Shown here: piece after piece, positions 7,444-16,800 of the stretch | Position numbering within the stretch: the first letter of the stretch is position 1 | Layout of the letters: each line of letters opens with the position of its first letter | DNA from: Gammaproteobacteria bacterium | Lineage (GTDB): Bacteria > Pseudomonadota > Gammaproteobacteria > Steroidobacterales > Steroidobacteraceae | Assembly (NCBI GenBank): GCA_028293765.1 | Contig: JAQGOG010000066.1 | Span: 1-32,253, forward strand | Length of the DNA: 32,253 bases | Direction of reading: 5' to 3' | The notes under the pieces: generated by a model | Told to the model about the DNA's origin: nothing | The model's database searches: none | Seen by the model: only the letters and a program-made list of their open reading frames with translations | Translations under genes and position numbers: made by a program

Positions 7444-8217
7444 GTGAGTATCGCTCCAGCACTCGCTACCATGCACCGCACCGAGAAATTTAGGGGCAAC
7501 GACACCGTCGGCCACATAGTGGTCGTGGATGATGACCCGGCGACCCGACGCATTGTCACGAGCTACTTCCGCGACCATGACATGCCGGCGAGCAGCGCTT
7601 CCGGACGGCAGGAGTTGGTCCGTCATCTGGCCTCAGGAGCCCCCACCCTCATCATCCTGGACCTTCCCCTCGGCCGCGACGACGGGCTGGATCTTCTGCG
7701 GGAGATCCGCTCCACCTCCGATGTGCCGGTGATCATCACGACGGGTCATCGGATGGAAGAAGTCGATTGCGTGCTCGGACTGGAACTCGGAGCGGACGAC
7801 TACCTCACCAGACCGTTCGGCCTGAGAGAATTGCTGGCGCGTGTGCGGGCCATTCTGCGGCGGCATGAGCTGAAGAGAACGCAGTCGCGCAAGCTACAAC
7901 GCGGCGGCTTCCGGTTCGGGCGCTGGCAGCTCGAACGCGAGAGTCGCCGCCTGACGACGCAGGACGGCTCGCTCGTCACACTCACCAAGAGCGAGCTCTC
8001 TCTGCTCGTCGCCTTTCTTGAACGTCCCCAACGTCCGCTCACACGCGCACAGCTCCTCCAGGCCACCCGGGTGCACGAGGACGTCTTCGATCGCAGCATC
8101 GATGTGCAGGTACTGAGATTGCGTCGCAAACTGGAGACGGACGCAAGCTCACCGCGCATCATCCGCACCGAACGCGGCGTCGGCTACGTCTTCGCGCTGT
8201 CCGTTGAGACCTTCTGA
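7444..8217 (+). CDS. OmpR/PhoB-type response regulator, orphan
   Basis: A two-domain response regulator of about 257 residues. The receiver domain contains the acidic pair in HIVVVDDDP, the phospho-acceptor Asp in TLIILDLPL (residue 64 counted from ATG 7471) and the switch Thr region VIITTGH. The invariant Lys of the family is replaced: the motif reads DYLTRPFGLRE where TKPF is expected. The C-terminal winged-helix DNA-binding domain shows LTKSELSLLVAFLERPQRPL, DRSIDVQVLRLRRKLE and IIRTERGVGYVF. No histidine kinase gene is adjacent. GTG 7444 is chosen because AGGA lies 9 bases upstream. ATG 7471 is nearer the usual domain start, and ATG 7393 would add a nonconserved leader. Confidence 0.88.
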   Translation: MSIAPALATMHRTEKFRGNDTVGHIVVVDDDPATRRIVTSYFRDHDMPASSASGRQELVRHLASGAPTLIILDLPLGRDDGLDLLREIRSTSDVPVIITTGHRMEEVDCVLGLELGADDYLTRPFGLRELLARVRAILRRHELKRTQSRKLQRGGFRFGRWQLERESRRLTTQDGSLVTLTKSELSLLVAFLERPQRPLTRAQLLQATRVHEDVFDRSIDVQVLRLRRKLETDASSPRIIRTERGVGYVFALSVETF

Positions 8218-8306
8218 TCGACCAGTCTTTTTCTCTTCATCTGCGTGGCCTCTGTCGAACTCGACGAGCTCGGTAATGGGGACGACATCACGACGTGGCA
8301 CAAACG

Positions 8307-8597
8307 CTATACGTGTTCACGATCGCCGGATTTGCGTTTCTTCCGGCTCCGCCGGCGATTCCATACATATCGGCCGACGTACATCTCATTGTTGAGAATG
8401 CCGCTAGGGCGCTTGGGATCCCCGTGAATAGCCGATGCGAGCCATTTACCATCCTGCCTCCGACTCGTTCGACGCCATTCACTTCCTGGCGAGGGAACGC
8501 CCTCCTCATTCAGACGGTTGGCTATCCACCGCGGACTCCTACCGGCGGCGTACCATGAGAATAACGAAGGATTGGTCGCCGGAGCATCTGCGCTCAC
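8307..8597 (-). pseudogene. Fragment of a large serine recombinase (Recombinase domain)
   Basis: About 85 residues reading FSWYAAGRSPRWIANRLNEE, GVPSPGSEWRR, GKWLASAIHGDPKRPSGILN and YVGRYVWNRRRSRKKRKSG. This matches the DNA-binding Recombinase domain found C-terminal to the resolvase catalytic domain in large serine recombinases of integrative elements and phages. The catalytic N-terminal domain and the zinc-ribbon/coiled-coil C-terminus are missing. The frame ends at TAG right after GDREHV, and its upstream end abuts the stop codon of the tetR gene. It is a decayed remnant of a mobile element, not a functional gene. Confidence 0.72.
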
Positions 8598-9145
8598 AGA
8601 GCCGCTCGAGTTTGCTCCAGGATCTCCTCTGATAGCTCAGAATCGTCCACAGCACGGGCGAGGATCAAAGCACCGACGATCTGGGCAACCAGCCTGATCG
8701 CTTCAGCGCGGGAATCGTCCTTGCCGTCCGATGAAAATTTTGTTGAGACCGCGGCGAGGACATGCTTCAGGCGGCGGGTGAAGGGCACCTTTGCGGTTGG
8801 GTTTCGTGCTACGTCGCTGGCGAGCGCGGCAATCGCGCAGCCGTCTCCGGGATTGTCACGATGTTCCGCGGAAAGATAGGCATCGAGAAATTGCCGTCTC
8901 GCCGCCTTGGAGTTCCTTGCCGAAGATATTTGGTCCGCCAGGTTCCCCATGACACGGTCGATCACTTCCGTGACAAGCGCTTCCCTGGAGGCGAAATGGT
9001 TGTAGAACGGCCCATGCGTGAGCTTCGCGGCCTTCATGATCTCGGGAACACTGACTCCGTTGAGTCCCCGCTCCCTGAAAAGCCTGGACGCTTCCTGCAG
9101 GATTCTCCCGTGGCGGGCGGCGGTCACTTCTGCCGGGTATCTCAC
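8594..9145 (-). CDS. TetR/AcrR family transcriptional regulator
   Basis: A 183-residue repressor-type protein. The N-terminal helix-turn-helix (about 10-58) reads GRILQEASRLFRERGLNGVS, VPEIMKAAKLTHGPFYNHFA and SREALVTEVID. The C-terminal ligand-binding half contains GCAIAALASDVARNP, the TetR_C pattern seen in relatives of NemR/YcdC-type regulators that sense electrophiles. It is divergent from a medium-chain reductase gene, with a 174-bp gap holding two palindromes, so it probably represses that reductase and itself (inference). The C-terminal end is unusually close to a recombinase relic, but the domain appears complete. Confidence 0.92.
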   Translation of the reverse strand: MRYPAEVTAARHGRILQEASRLFRERGLNGVSVPEIMKAAKLTHGPFYNHFASREALVTEVIDRVMGNLADQISSARNSKAARRQFLDAYLSAEHRDNPGDGCAIAALASDVARNPTAKVPFTRRLKHVLAAVSTKFSSDGKDDSRAEAIRLVAQIVGALILARAVDDSELSEEILEQTRAAL

Positions 9146-9164
9146 GCTTCTGCCTCACAATGTC

Positions 9165-9224
9165 TTGACACTAAGCATGACATTCATCATGCTACAAATC
9201 AACCATGATTGTCATCATGCTTAG
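9165..9224. promoter_or_regulatory. Paired operators and promoter between tetR-type and reductase genes
   Basis: Two imperfect 20-bp palindromes, AGCATGACATTCATCATGCT (9174-9193) and ACCATGATTGTCATCATGCT (9202-9221), share the half-site TCATCATGCT and are spaced 28 bp apart. The outer arms CTAAGCATGA (9171-9180) and TCATGCTTAG (9215-9224) are also perfect complements. A consensus -35 TTGACA (9165-9170) points toward the reductase gene, with its -10 region falling inside the first palindrome. A bound repressor would therefore block RNA polymerase. This arrangement suits two TetR dimers; the assignment to the adjacent TetR is inferred. Confidence 0.6.
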
Positions 9225-9319
9225 CCGGGGTGTCGTCGCCAAACCGGCGGCGCTGACCCGGAACGATGGCCTTGGCCACTGCAAATTCACCGGACCCTCC
9301 CTCCAAAGGAGAACCGAAC

Positions 9320-10288
9320 ATGCGTGCCGTTCATCTCACCGCCTATGGGAACCCCATCGATGGCATCGAGTTCGTCGAGATACCGGAACCACCTGAGCCA
9401 GGCGCCAACCAGGTTCTGGTCGGTGTCGAGTTCTCACCTATCAATCCCAACGACCTCTCGCTCGCGCGGGGCACCTATGCCCTGCGACCCGCACTTCCGA
9501 CCGTAATCGGCAACGAAGGCGTCGGCCGCATTCTCGGCGTGGGTCCGGGCGTCAAGACCGTCAAAACTGGCGATCGCGTGGTGCTGCCTCTCTCGAGCTT
9601 CGCGTGGCGGGAGCGCATGTTGATTCCAGGAGAAGGCCTTTTCGCCCTGCCCACTCAAGCGGATCCGCAGCAACTGGCGATGCTGGGCATTAACCCGCCG
9701 ACCGCGGCGCTCCTTTTGAGCGAGTTCGTCAGCCTGAAGTCCGGTGACTGGGTCGTTCAGAACGCCGCCAATTCCGGTGTAGGGCGCTGGGTGATCGCAT
9801 TCGCTAGGGTCCGCGGCTTCAGAACCGTGAACATCGTGAGACGGACCGAGCTCGTGAGTGAGCTGAAGACTCTCGGAGCGGACGCCGTTCTCGTTGATTC
9901 CCCCGAAGTCGGCCGCCAGATCAAAGAGGTGGTCGGTCAAGCCGACGTGCGCCTGGCGCTCGATGGGGTGAGTGGTCAGTCGACAGGAGCATTAGCGGCG
10001 GCGCTTACGATGCACGGCACTGTGGTCGCCTATTCCGCCATGAGCGGGGCGCCCATCGCCGCAAGCCCTCTGGATGTAATCTACAAAGCACTCACGTTGC
10101 GTGGCTTCTTCATGGGACACGCGGAGTATGTGGACAAGATCCCGGCCGCCATAAAACAGGCGACCCAGATGATCGACACGGGTCAGGTGCGCATCCCGGT
10201 GGCAGCTAGCTATCCGCTCAAGGCAATCAAGGATGCAGTGGCGCACGCCCAACGGGGCGGGAAAGTCCTTCTAGACGTTGCCGCGTGA
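9320..10288 (+). CDS. MDR family oxidoreductase, 2-enoyl thioester reductase-like
   Basis: A 322-residue NADPH-dependent medium-chain reductase lacking the structural-zinc loop. The N-terminal GroES-like domain shows FSPINPNDLSLARGTY and LPTVIGNEGVGRILGVG. The Rossmann domain has WVVQNAANSGVGRWVIAFAR and TVNIVRRTE, a signature shared with mitochondrial/bacterial enoyl-reductases (ETR/MECR group) rather than with zinc alcohol dehydrogenases. The C-terminus reads HAQRGGKVLLDV. The start at 9320 is set by AAGGAG about 8 bases upstream; a longer in-frame start at 9266 lacks such a site. It is divergent from the TetR regulator, which suggests induction by a reactive enone or quinone-type compound that it reduces (inference). 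Confidence 0.9.
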   Translation: MRAVHLTAYGNPIDGIEFVEIPEPPEPGANQVLVGVEFSPINPNDLSLARGTYALRPALPTVIGNEGVGRILGVGPGVKTVKTGDRVVLPLSSFAWRERMLIPGEGLFALPTQADPQQLAMLGINPPTAALLLSEFVSLKSGDWVVQNAANSGVGRWVIAFARVRGFRTVNIVRRTELVSELKTLGADAVLVDSPEVGRQIKEVVGQADVRLALDGVSGQSTGALAAALTMHGTVVAYSAMSGAPIAASPLDVIYKALTLRGFFMGHAEYVDKIPAAIKQATQMIDTGQVRIPVAASYPLKAIKDAVAHAQRGGKVLLDVAA

Positions 10289-10294
10289 GTTACC

Positions 10295-10321
10295 GCGGAA
10301 TCGTCCGCCTTTCCATTCCGC
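10295..10321 (+). terminator. Hairpin after the MDR reductase gene
   Basis: GCGGAAT (10295-10301) and ATTCCGC (10315-10321) are perfect 7-bp arms around a 13-base loop, 6 bases after the stop codon. There is no clear T tract downstream, so an intrinsic terminator is only possible. The hairpin may instead protect the mRNA 3' end. Confidence 0.25.
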
Positions 10322-11087
10322 TGCTCGCTTATGCGATCAGAGCGTCATCCTGGTCTGTAGGCACACAGCGCATTGAGCCGGCCTCGATGTAGACCGGCGG
10401 GGGGCAGGACGACGCAGCCGGTTGCATACCGTTGCACTTTGGTGCAGCGGCCGAACTTGAGGACTTCCTTCAGGTGAGCCTGCAACATGCGGCTCGTGGC
10501 GACTTCGTCAGTTGCGCAAATGTGCGTTGGCGCCGCTGTGCATCATCCTGCTCCCAATGAGCACGGATTCAAGCCGCCCGCCCTCTCCGATCTCGAAGTG
10601 CTGCCGCACGTTCGCGACCACACTGCCGACAGCGCCAGCGGCCTACGCTTGCGTCGACACGCACGTTGCCTCGTATGAGCGGATGCCCGTTGCCACACAT
10701 GGGAGGCACGCGGTGGGTTCTCGCCGCAGCGAATTTAACGCTTCCACGGGCGTCGCTAAGGCACACGACACCTCTTGAATGGCTCCAAAGCACGCCCCCG
10801 CTACCACTACTTAAATTTCTTCGTATTATTCCGAGACTTACGCGCGATAGTTCGAGCTGAACGTACGTAAGTTTCTGAGCGTCGACGACGCTCATCCCAA
10901 TCTTTTTCTTGATCACCTGATCGAACGAAGTCTATGCGCGACTTCGGTTGAACAACGAGAAGAGTTCGAGAGAGCTGCGCGAGCGGCAGCATCGTACTCC
11001 CTAGGCCGCAGCACACAACCACCTCGGCACGATCTTCAGTTGGCATCAACGCAGCGTCGTCAGTCTTTGAACAGACCGCACCGATTG
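10322..11087. other. Gene-poor stretch with protein-like fragments
   Basis: No intact gene is seen in this stretch of about 770 bp. On the minus strand a short open piece (about 10345-10545) reads ATDEVATSRMLQAHLKEVLK and then FGRCTKVQRYATGCVVLP before a stop. It is protein-like but not recognised and has no start codon context. The part 10790-10960 is visibly richer in A/T than its surroundings, which hints at inserted DNA. A zinc-ribbon fragment is listed separately. Confidence 0.4.
10569..10700 (-). pseudogene. Zinc-ribbon fragment resembling HNH-endonuclease N-termini
   Basis: The piece CGNGHPLIRGNVRVD followed by GRWRCRQCGRERAAALR resembles the C-x3-H-P-L ... C-x2-C zinc-binding module at the front of many phage or mobile HNH endonucleases. 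The frame ends in a stop before any HNH core. The open frame reaches upstream to about 10916, but that part shows no family resemblance. It is a probable fragment; a very small free-standing protein cannot be excluded. Confidence 0.3.
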
Positions 11088-12629
11088 CTACCCGCCATCA
11101 TTCGGTTGGGGATTTTCAGGTGACGAGGATCCTGCACGTGATGAGCTCGCGCCGGATCGATGTATCGAGGAGTGGGTGAGCTCATCGAGCTTTGGGAGTG
11201 CCGCTGCAGTCCATGCACCACCGAGCGCCTTCACCAGCAGGACGGTGGCATCCATCCGCCGTCGTCGAATCTCGACCCTGTTGCGTTCGTTGTCGAGATA
11301 GGCGGTCTGAGCCGTGATCACCTGCAGGTAGTTGTCGCGGCCACCGACATACCGGTCGGTAAAGAGGCGCAGATTGTTCTTTGCCGAGTCGACCGCCTCG
11401 TCCTGCTGCTGGGCTTCCCGTTCGAGGATACTCAACGCCGCGAGATTGTCCTCGACCTGCTGGAAGGCGGTCAGCGTCGTCTGGCAATAGTCGGCAATGG
11501 CCGCATCGTAGTGTGCGCGCGCCGCTTCTGTTTTGGCGCGGCGCCGGCCGCCATCGTAGACGGTCTGCGCCAAGGAAAGGCCAACTGCCCACAGCCGGCT
11601 TGGCCAGTCGAACCAGGTTGCACTCGAGCTACTCTCGAATCCTCCTATTCCGGTCAGGGACAGCGAGGGGTAATAGGCCGCTATTGCAATACCGATCCGC
11701 TCGTTCGCCTGGCCCGCGCGGCGCTCAGCCGCGGCAATGTCAGGCCGGCGTTCTAACAGCTCTGAGGGGACCCCGGTCGGGACTACCGGGGGCTGCGAGT
11801 CGAGTGGCGCAGCCGCCAACCCGAACGATGCCGGCGGCTTGCCGATCAGGACGGCGATCGCGTGTTCGTACTGCGCGCGCCGCACTGCGACGTCGGTAGC
11901 CTGCACGCGCGCCGTGTCCAACTGAGTCTTCGCTTGTGCGACGTCGGATTCAGGAGACACGCCGCCGTCGAGGCGATTGCGAGCCAGTTGCAGTGAGTCG
12001 CTGTATGCGTTCACGGTATCCTCGAGCAGGCGCTGCTGAGCATCGGCGCTACGGAGCTCGAAATAATCGATCGCCAGCTCGGCATGGAGGCTGAGCTTGA
12101 CGCTCTCCAGGTCGGCGGCGGTAGCCTGTGCTTCCTCGCCGGCCGCGACCACGCCGCGCCGGATGCGGCCCCATAGATCGATCTCGTAGGACAGGTCCAC
12201 CGGCAGCGCGAAATCGCCGGTCGCGTGGGAGCTCCGAAGGGGGAAGTAAGGCTGGTTGGGCGAATCGCGCAGGGATCTGATATCGGATCCCACGCCGATG
12301 GTCGGGAACTCAGCCGCCCGGGCATAGCCGACCCGCGCCCGCGCCTCGCGGAAGCGGGCCTCTGCGGCTTTCAGATCCTGGTTCGCCAGGGCGACCTGTT
12401 GTTCCAGAGCGTCGAGCTGCTCATCGCCAAAAAGTTCCCACCAATTGGCGCGCAGCCTGTCGTCGCTCGGGTGCGCGGGTTTCCAGACGCCAGCGTTCTT
12501 GTATGCCTCCGACGGCGGCTCCTTATACGCCGGTGTGAGCGGTGCCGCGGGCCTGACATAGTTCGGACCGACAGTGCAGCTTGCGAGCAGCAGAAGTACG
12601 GCGGTGAGCAGCAAAGGTTTGTAACGCAT
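11088..12629 (-). CDS. RND efflux outer-membrane channel lipoprotein (OprM/NodT type)
   Basis: A 513-residue TolC-like outer-membrane factor. The N-terminus is a lipoprotein signal peptide (MRYKPLLLTAVLLLLASC, lipid-modified Cys18), followed by TVGPNYVRP, a near-universal start of mature NodT-family proteins. Two OEP repeats follow. The first has DQLDALEQQVALANQDLKAA-like helices and SYEIDLWGRIR; the second has LLERRPDIAAAERRAGQANE, IGIAIAAYYPSLSLTG and GRRRAKTEAAR. It forms the trimeric barrel/tunnel that takes substrate out of the cell. The last 35 residues are a low-complexity Ser/Pro tail. It is the third gene of a leftward RND operon, 5 bp after the adaptor gene. Confidence 0.95.
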   Translation of the reverse strand: MRYKPLLLTAVLLLLASCTVGPNYVRPAAPLTPAYKEPPSEAYKNAGVWKPAHPSDDRLRANWWELFGDEQLDALEQQVALANQDLKAAEARFREARARVGYARAAEFPTIGVGSDIRSLRDSPNQPYFPLRSSHATGDFALPVDLSYEIDLWGRIRRGVVAAGEEAQATAADLESVKLSLHAELAIDYFELRSADAQQRLLEDTVNAYSDSLQLARNRLDGGVSPESDVAQAKTQLDTARVQATDVAVRRAQYEHAIAVLIGKPPASFGLAAAPLDSQPPVVPTGVPSELLERRPDIAAAERRAGQANERIGIAIAAYYPSLSLTGIGGFESSSSATWFDWPSRLWAVGLSLAQTVYDGGRRRAKTEAARAHYDAAIADYCQTTLTAFQQVEDNLAALSILEREAQQQDEAVDSAKNNLRLFTDRYVGGRDNYLQVITAQTAYLDNERNRVEIRRRRMDATVLLVKALGGAWTAAALPKLDELTHSSIHRSGASSSRAGSSSPENPQPNDGG

Positions 12630-12634
12630 AGAGG

Positions 12635-13831
12635 CTATTCCGATTTCGAATCGGCGATGCGGACGACCGTCCCGCTGATCAGGGAATCGGACGGATCGAC
12701 GATGACCTCGTCAGTCGGCTGCAAGCCCGAGAGGATCTCGACCTTCTCGCCATAGTCGCGTCCGATGGTGACCGGAGCCAGTTGCGCGTGGCCGTTGCGC
12801 ACGACCGCGGTACGCAGACCCTCTTTGCGGAAGAGCAGCGTGTTGGCGGGCACCGTGGCGGATTGAACCGTCGAGGGCAGGCTGAGATGCACGGAAGTAT
12901 AGGCACCGGGCAGGAGCCGGCTGGCCGGATTGTCGACGTCGACCTCGACGAGCAGCGTACGCGAGGAGAGGTCGATTGCGTTAGCGTTTCGGACCAGCCT
13001 GCCTTGGAAGGACTCGCCGGGAAACTCGTCGAGTGTCAAGCTCGCGGTCGCACCCACCTGCGCAGCGCTGGAATATTGTTCGGGAACCGCGACATAGACA
13101 CGAAGTGTGTCGATCGCCGCGAGATGAAACAGCTCTTTCGACGGCGAATTGGCATCGGCATCGATGAGCGCACCGATGTCGGTACTGCGCGCAGTGATGA
13201 TCCCGTCGAACGAAGCGTAGACCTTCTCATAGGATTGCAGCTGCGCAAGCCGTGCGACGTTGCCGTCATTGGATCGCACGATGGCCTTGTCGGCGGCCAA
13301 TGCGCCGTTGGCGTTATCGCGGTCCTGCGTCGAGACGGCGCGCGTCTTCAGCAAATCTTCGTTGCGCTTGGCGGTGATTTCTGCGAGTTGCAGGTTTGCC
13401 TGCGCGGTGGCCAGGTCGGCACGTGCCTGGCGCAGCTGTTGATCGACCTCGGGCGTGTCGATTTCGGCCAGCAAGTCGCCCTTCCTGACGTGCGCGCCAA
13501 TATCGAAGTGCCAGACCTTGAGATAGCCGCTGGTCCGCGCGTAGACCGGCGTATCCGTGAATGCCTGGGCGTAGCCCGGCAGCATGATTTCCTGATTGGG
13601 CGCACCCGCCTGCGGATGAATCACCGTGACGCTCGGAACGGCGGCTTCCGAGGTCGTGCGGGCGAGCTTCTCCTCGGCATCGACGCGATCGGCAAACCTC
13701 GCGAAGATGGCTCCACCCACAGTAACGACGGCCGCTGTCAGCGTCGCAAGCCTCCAGCGGCGCTTTCGCCTCGTGCCGCGAGACAAGTTCGTAGAGTCGG
13801 AATTGGAGTCGTGGGTATCGTCGGGCGGCAT
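12635..13831 (-). CDS. RND efflux periplasmic adaptor (membrane fusion protein)
   Basis: A 398-residue HlyD/AcrA-type adaptor linking the inner-membrane pump to the outer-membrane channel. A basic N-terminus (RRKRRWR) precedes a single anchor helix at about 28-46. The lipoyl half-motifs are DTPVYARTSGYLKVWHFDIG with VRKGDLLAEIDTPEV, and YASFDGIITARSTDIGAL. They flank an alpha-helical hairpin (about 130-195), followed by beta-barrel and membrane-proximal domains (LPGAYTSVHLSLPS, GLQPTDEVIVDPSDSL). There is no lipobox, so it is anchored by its helix. AGAGGA stands 8 bases before the ATG. It lies 47 bp after the permease and 5 bp before the channel gene. Confidence 0.95.
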   Translation of the reverse strand: MPPDDTHDSNSDSTNLSRGTRRKRRWRLATLTAAVVTVGGAIFARFADRVDAEEKLARTTSEAAVPSVTVIHPQAGAPNQEIMLPGYAQAFTDTPVYARTSGYLKVWHFDIGAHVRKGDLLAEIDTPEVDQQLRQARADLATAQANLQLAEITAKRNEDLLKTRAVSTQDRDNANGALAADKAIVRSNDGNVARLAQLQSYEKVYASFDGIITARSTDIGALIDADANSPSKELFHLAAIDTLRVYVAVPEQYSSAAQVGATASLTLDEFPGESFQGRLVRNANAIDLSSRTLLVEVDVDNPASRLLPGAYTSVHLSLPSTVQSATVPANTLLFRKEGLRTAVVRNGHAQLAPVTIGRDYGEKVEILSGLQPTDEVIVDPSDSLISGTVVRIADSKSE

Positions 13832-13878
13832 GGTATCGATCCTCTGGAGGTGCTGGGCATCAACGGGGTACGCTTGTC

Positions 13879-16800
13879 TCAGCTCGCCGCGCTGGCGGCC
13901 GCGCGCCGTCCGTGCAAGAGGCTAAACACAGCGGGGACGAAGATGAGAGTGGCGACGGTCGCCAGAAGCAGTCCGCCAATGACCGCACGTCCGAGCGGTG
14001 CATTCTGCTCGCCGCCGTCGCCGAGCCCGAGCGCCATCGGGATCATGCCGACGATCATCGCCAAGGCCGTCATCAACACTGGACGGAATCGCGTGTAGCC
14101 GGCCTCGAGCGCCGCCTTGATCGCATCGCCGTGGCTCGCAAGCCGCTCACGGGCAAAGGACACGACGAGAATGCTGTTCGCCGTGGCAACCCCCATGCAC
14201 ATGATGGCACCCATCAGCGCCGGCACGCTCAGTGTCGTATGCGTGAAGAAGAGAAGCAGGACGATACCGGCGAGCGCGGCGGGGAGCGCCGTCACGATGA
14301 TGAACGGGTCCAGCCATGACTGGAAAGTCACCACGATCAGCAGGTAGACGAGGACGATCGAGAACGCGAGTCCGCCGAGCAAGCTGCTGTAGGAGCTGTG
14401 CATCGTGTCGACCTGTCCCCGAATGGTCACGAAGCTGCCGCGCGGCAGCAGTGTGCGGTCCTTGTCGACGATCCGCTGGATGTGGCGGGCCACCGCTCCG
14501 AGATCGCGATCCTGCACCGAGGCGTAGACATCGACGACCCGGCGGATGTTGTAGTGGGAGACAGCCTCCATCTCGCTCGATCGCTTGATCGATGCCACAT
14601 CGGCCAGAATGTCGGGATCCTTCCGCTGCAGGGATGTCAGCGGAATATTCTCGATGTCCTGAATCGACTGGATCTCGTATTGCGGCGGCTGCGCGACGAG
14701 GTTGTAGTTAACGCCATTGTCGTAGTTCAGAAAGAACATCGGCGTGATCTGGAAGCTGCCGCTCAAGGAATTGAGCACGTTGTTGGCGACCTCCCGTTCG
14801 GTGTGACCGCTCTGGGCTGCTTTCGTACGGTCTACGTTGATTTTGAAGGTGGGATAATCGAACGCCTGCTCGATGCGCGCGTCGACGATGCCGGGGACCT
14901 GGCGGATCTCGCTCAGAATCCGATTGGCGACCTCGCGGTTCCGGTCGATATCTGCGCCATCGATCTGGATATCGATCGGCGCCGGCAGCCCGAAATTCAG
15001 GATCTGCGTCACCATGTCGGCGGGCAGGAAGGCGAACGTGGCGGAGGGGAACTCGCGTGGCAGATCCGTGCGCAGGCGCCGCACATAGTCGGCCGTGGGA
15101 TGATGGTTCGCTTTGAGGGAAACCACGATGTCCGCATCGCCCGCGCCGATCAGACCGGAGGTGGCGTGCATGAGATTGATGCCGCTGAAGGGCAGCCCGA
15201 TGTTGTCGAGAATGGCGTCCGTCTCGAGTGCCGGGAGGTGACGGCGAATGGATTTTTCCACGAGATCGACCAGCCGCGTGGTCTCCTCGATGCGCGTACC
15301 GGACTTGGCACGCAGATGCAGGATGAACTGACCGCTATCGGAGCTGGGGAAGAAGTCCTGGCCTAGCCACGGCACCAGAGCGAAGGCCGAGACGCAAGCG
15401 GCCAGAAAGACGCCGCTGAAGGCAGCCCGATGGTCGATCAGCGCCGTCAACAGACCCCGATAGTGCTGCCGAAATCTCTCGAAGACGCTCTCGAATGCCT
15501 GTTGGAACCGCACCAGGGGATTGCGCGATGGGCCCGCAGCGTGCTGCTTTGCCTTCAGGAGATACATCGCCAGAGTCGCAACCAGGGTACGAGACACGAT
15601 ATACGAGGCGATCATGGCGAAGACCACCGCTTCGGCGAGGGGCACGAAGAGGTAGCGGGCCACGCCGCCCAGGAAGAACATCGGCAGGAACACGACGCAG
15701 ATGCACAGCGTCGAGACGAGCAAGGGCGTGCCGATCTGCTGCGCGCCTTCCAGGATGGCGTCCTTGAGACTGCTGCCCTCCTCTATGTGACGCTCGATGT
15801 TTTCTATCGTCACAGTGGCATTATCAACGAGGATGCCGACTGCCAGAGCCAATCCGCCGAGAGTCATGATGTTGATCGTCTGTCCGACAACGCCGAGAAC
15901 GATGACGGAGGAGAGAATGGACACCGGAATGGAGATTGCGACAATGAGCGTGCTGCGCCAGCTCCCGAGGAAAACCAGGATCATGGCGGCGGTCAGCACG
16001 GTGGCGAGGAGGACTTCTTGGATCACGCCATTGACGGCGCCTTTGACGAAGATCGACTGATCACCGAGCGATTTGATGTTCAGCTCTGACGGGAGTGTCT
16101 GGACAGCGCGGGCAAGGACGGCACGAATGCCGTTGACAACGTCGATGGTTGAGGCCGTACCCGCCTTCAACACGCCCACCAGGACGCCGCGCCTGCCGTC
16201 CTGGCGCACAATATTGGTTTGTGGCGCCGAGCCGTCGCTGACTGTCGCGACGTCCCGCAAATAGATCATGGCATCGCCCACAGCCTTGATCGGCAGATCG
16301 TTCAGTTCCTGGATCGTGCGCGGGCTGGCGTTGATCGACGTGTCGTACTCGAACTCACCGATCTTTGCGGTGCCCGAGGGCAACACGAGGTTCTGGCTGG
16401 TGACCGCGTTGAGGACGTCGGTCGGCGACACGCCCTTGGCCCGCATCAGCTGCGGAACCAGGTTGATCATGACCTGGCGCTGCTTGCCGCCAAAGGGAAG
16501 GGGCACGACGGCCCCAGGCACCGTGACCAGCTGGGTGCGCAGGAAATTGGTACCGAGGTCATTGATCCGCTGCTCTGAGAGGCCCTTTCCCGAGAGGCCG
16601 AGCTGCAGGATCGGCACGCTGGAGGCGCTGTAGTTGATGATGAGGGGCGGCAAGGTTCCAGGCGGCAAGTAGCGCAATATCGATTGCGATTCCGCCGTGA
16701 TCTGCGCATTGGCCGTATCCAAGCTCGCACCCGGCTGCAGGAAGATCTTCACGATTGCCTGCCCGTTAACCGTGGTGGATTCCAGGTGTTGGACGTTGTC

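Noticed and set aside
10807..11049. 80-codon minus-strand frame in an A/T-richer patch
   Set aside because: No recognised motif or ribosome site. The end is lysine/arginine-rich only because of local composition.
12782..14098. 438-codon plus-strand open frame across the adaptor and permease genes
   Set aside because: It is an antisense shadow of strongly supported RND genes, a common effect in high-GC DNA.
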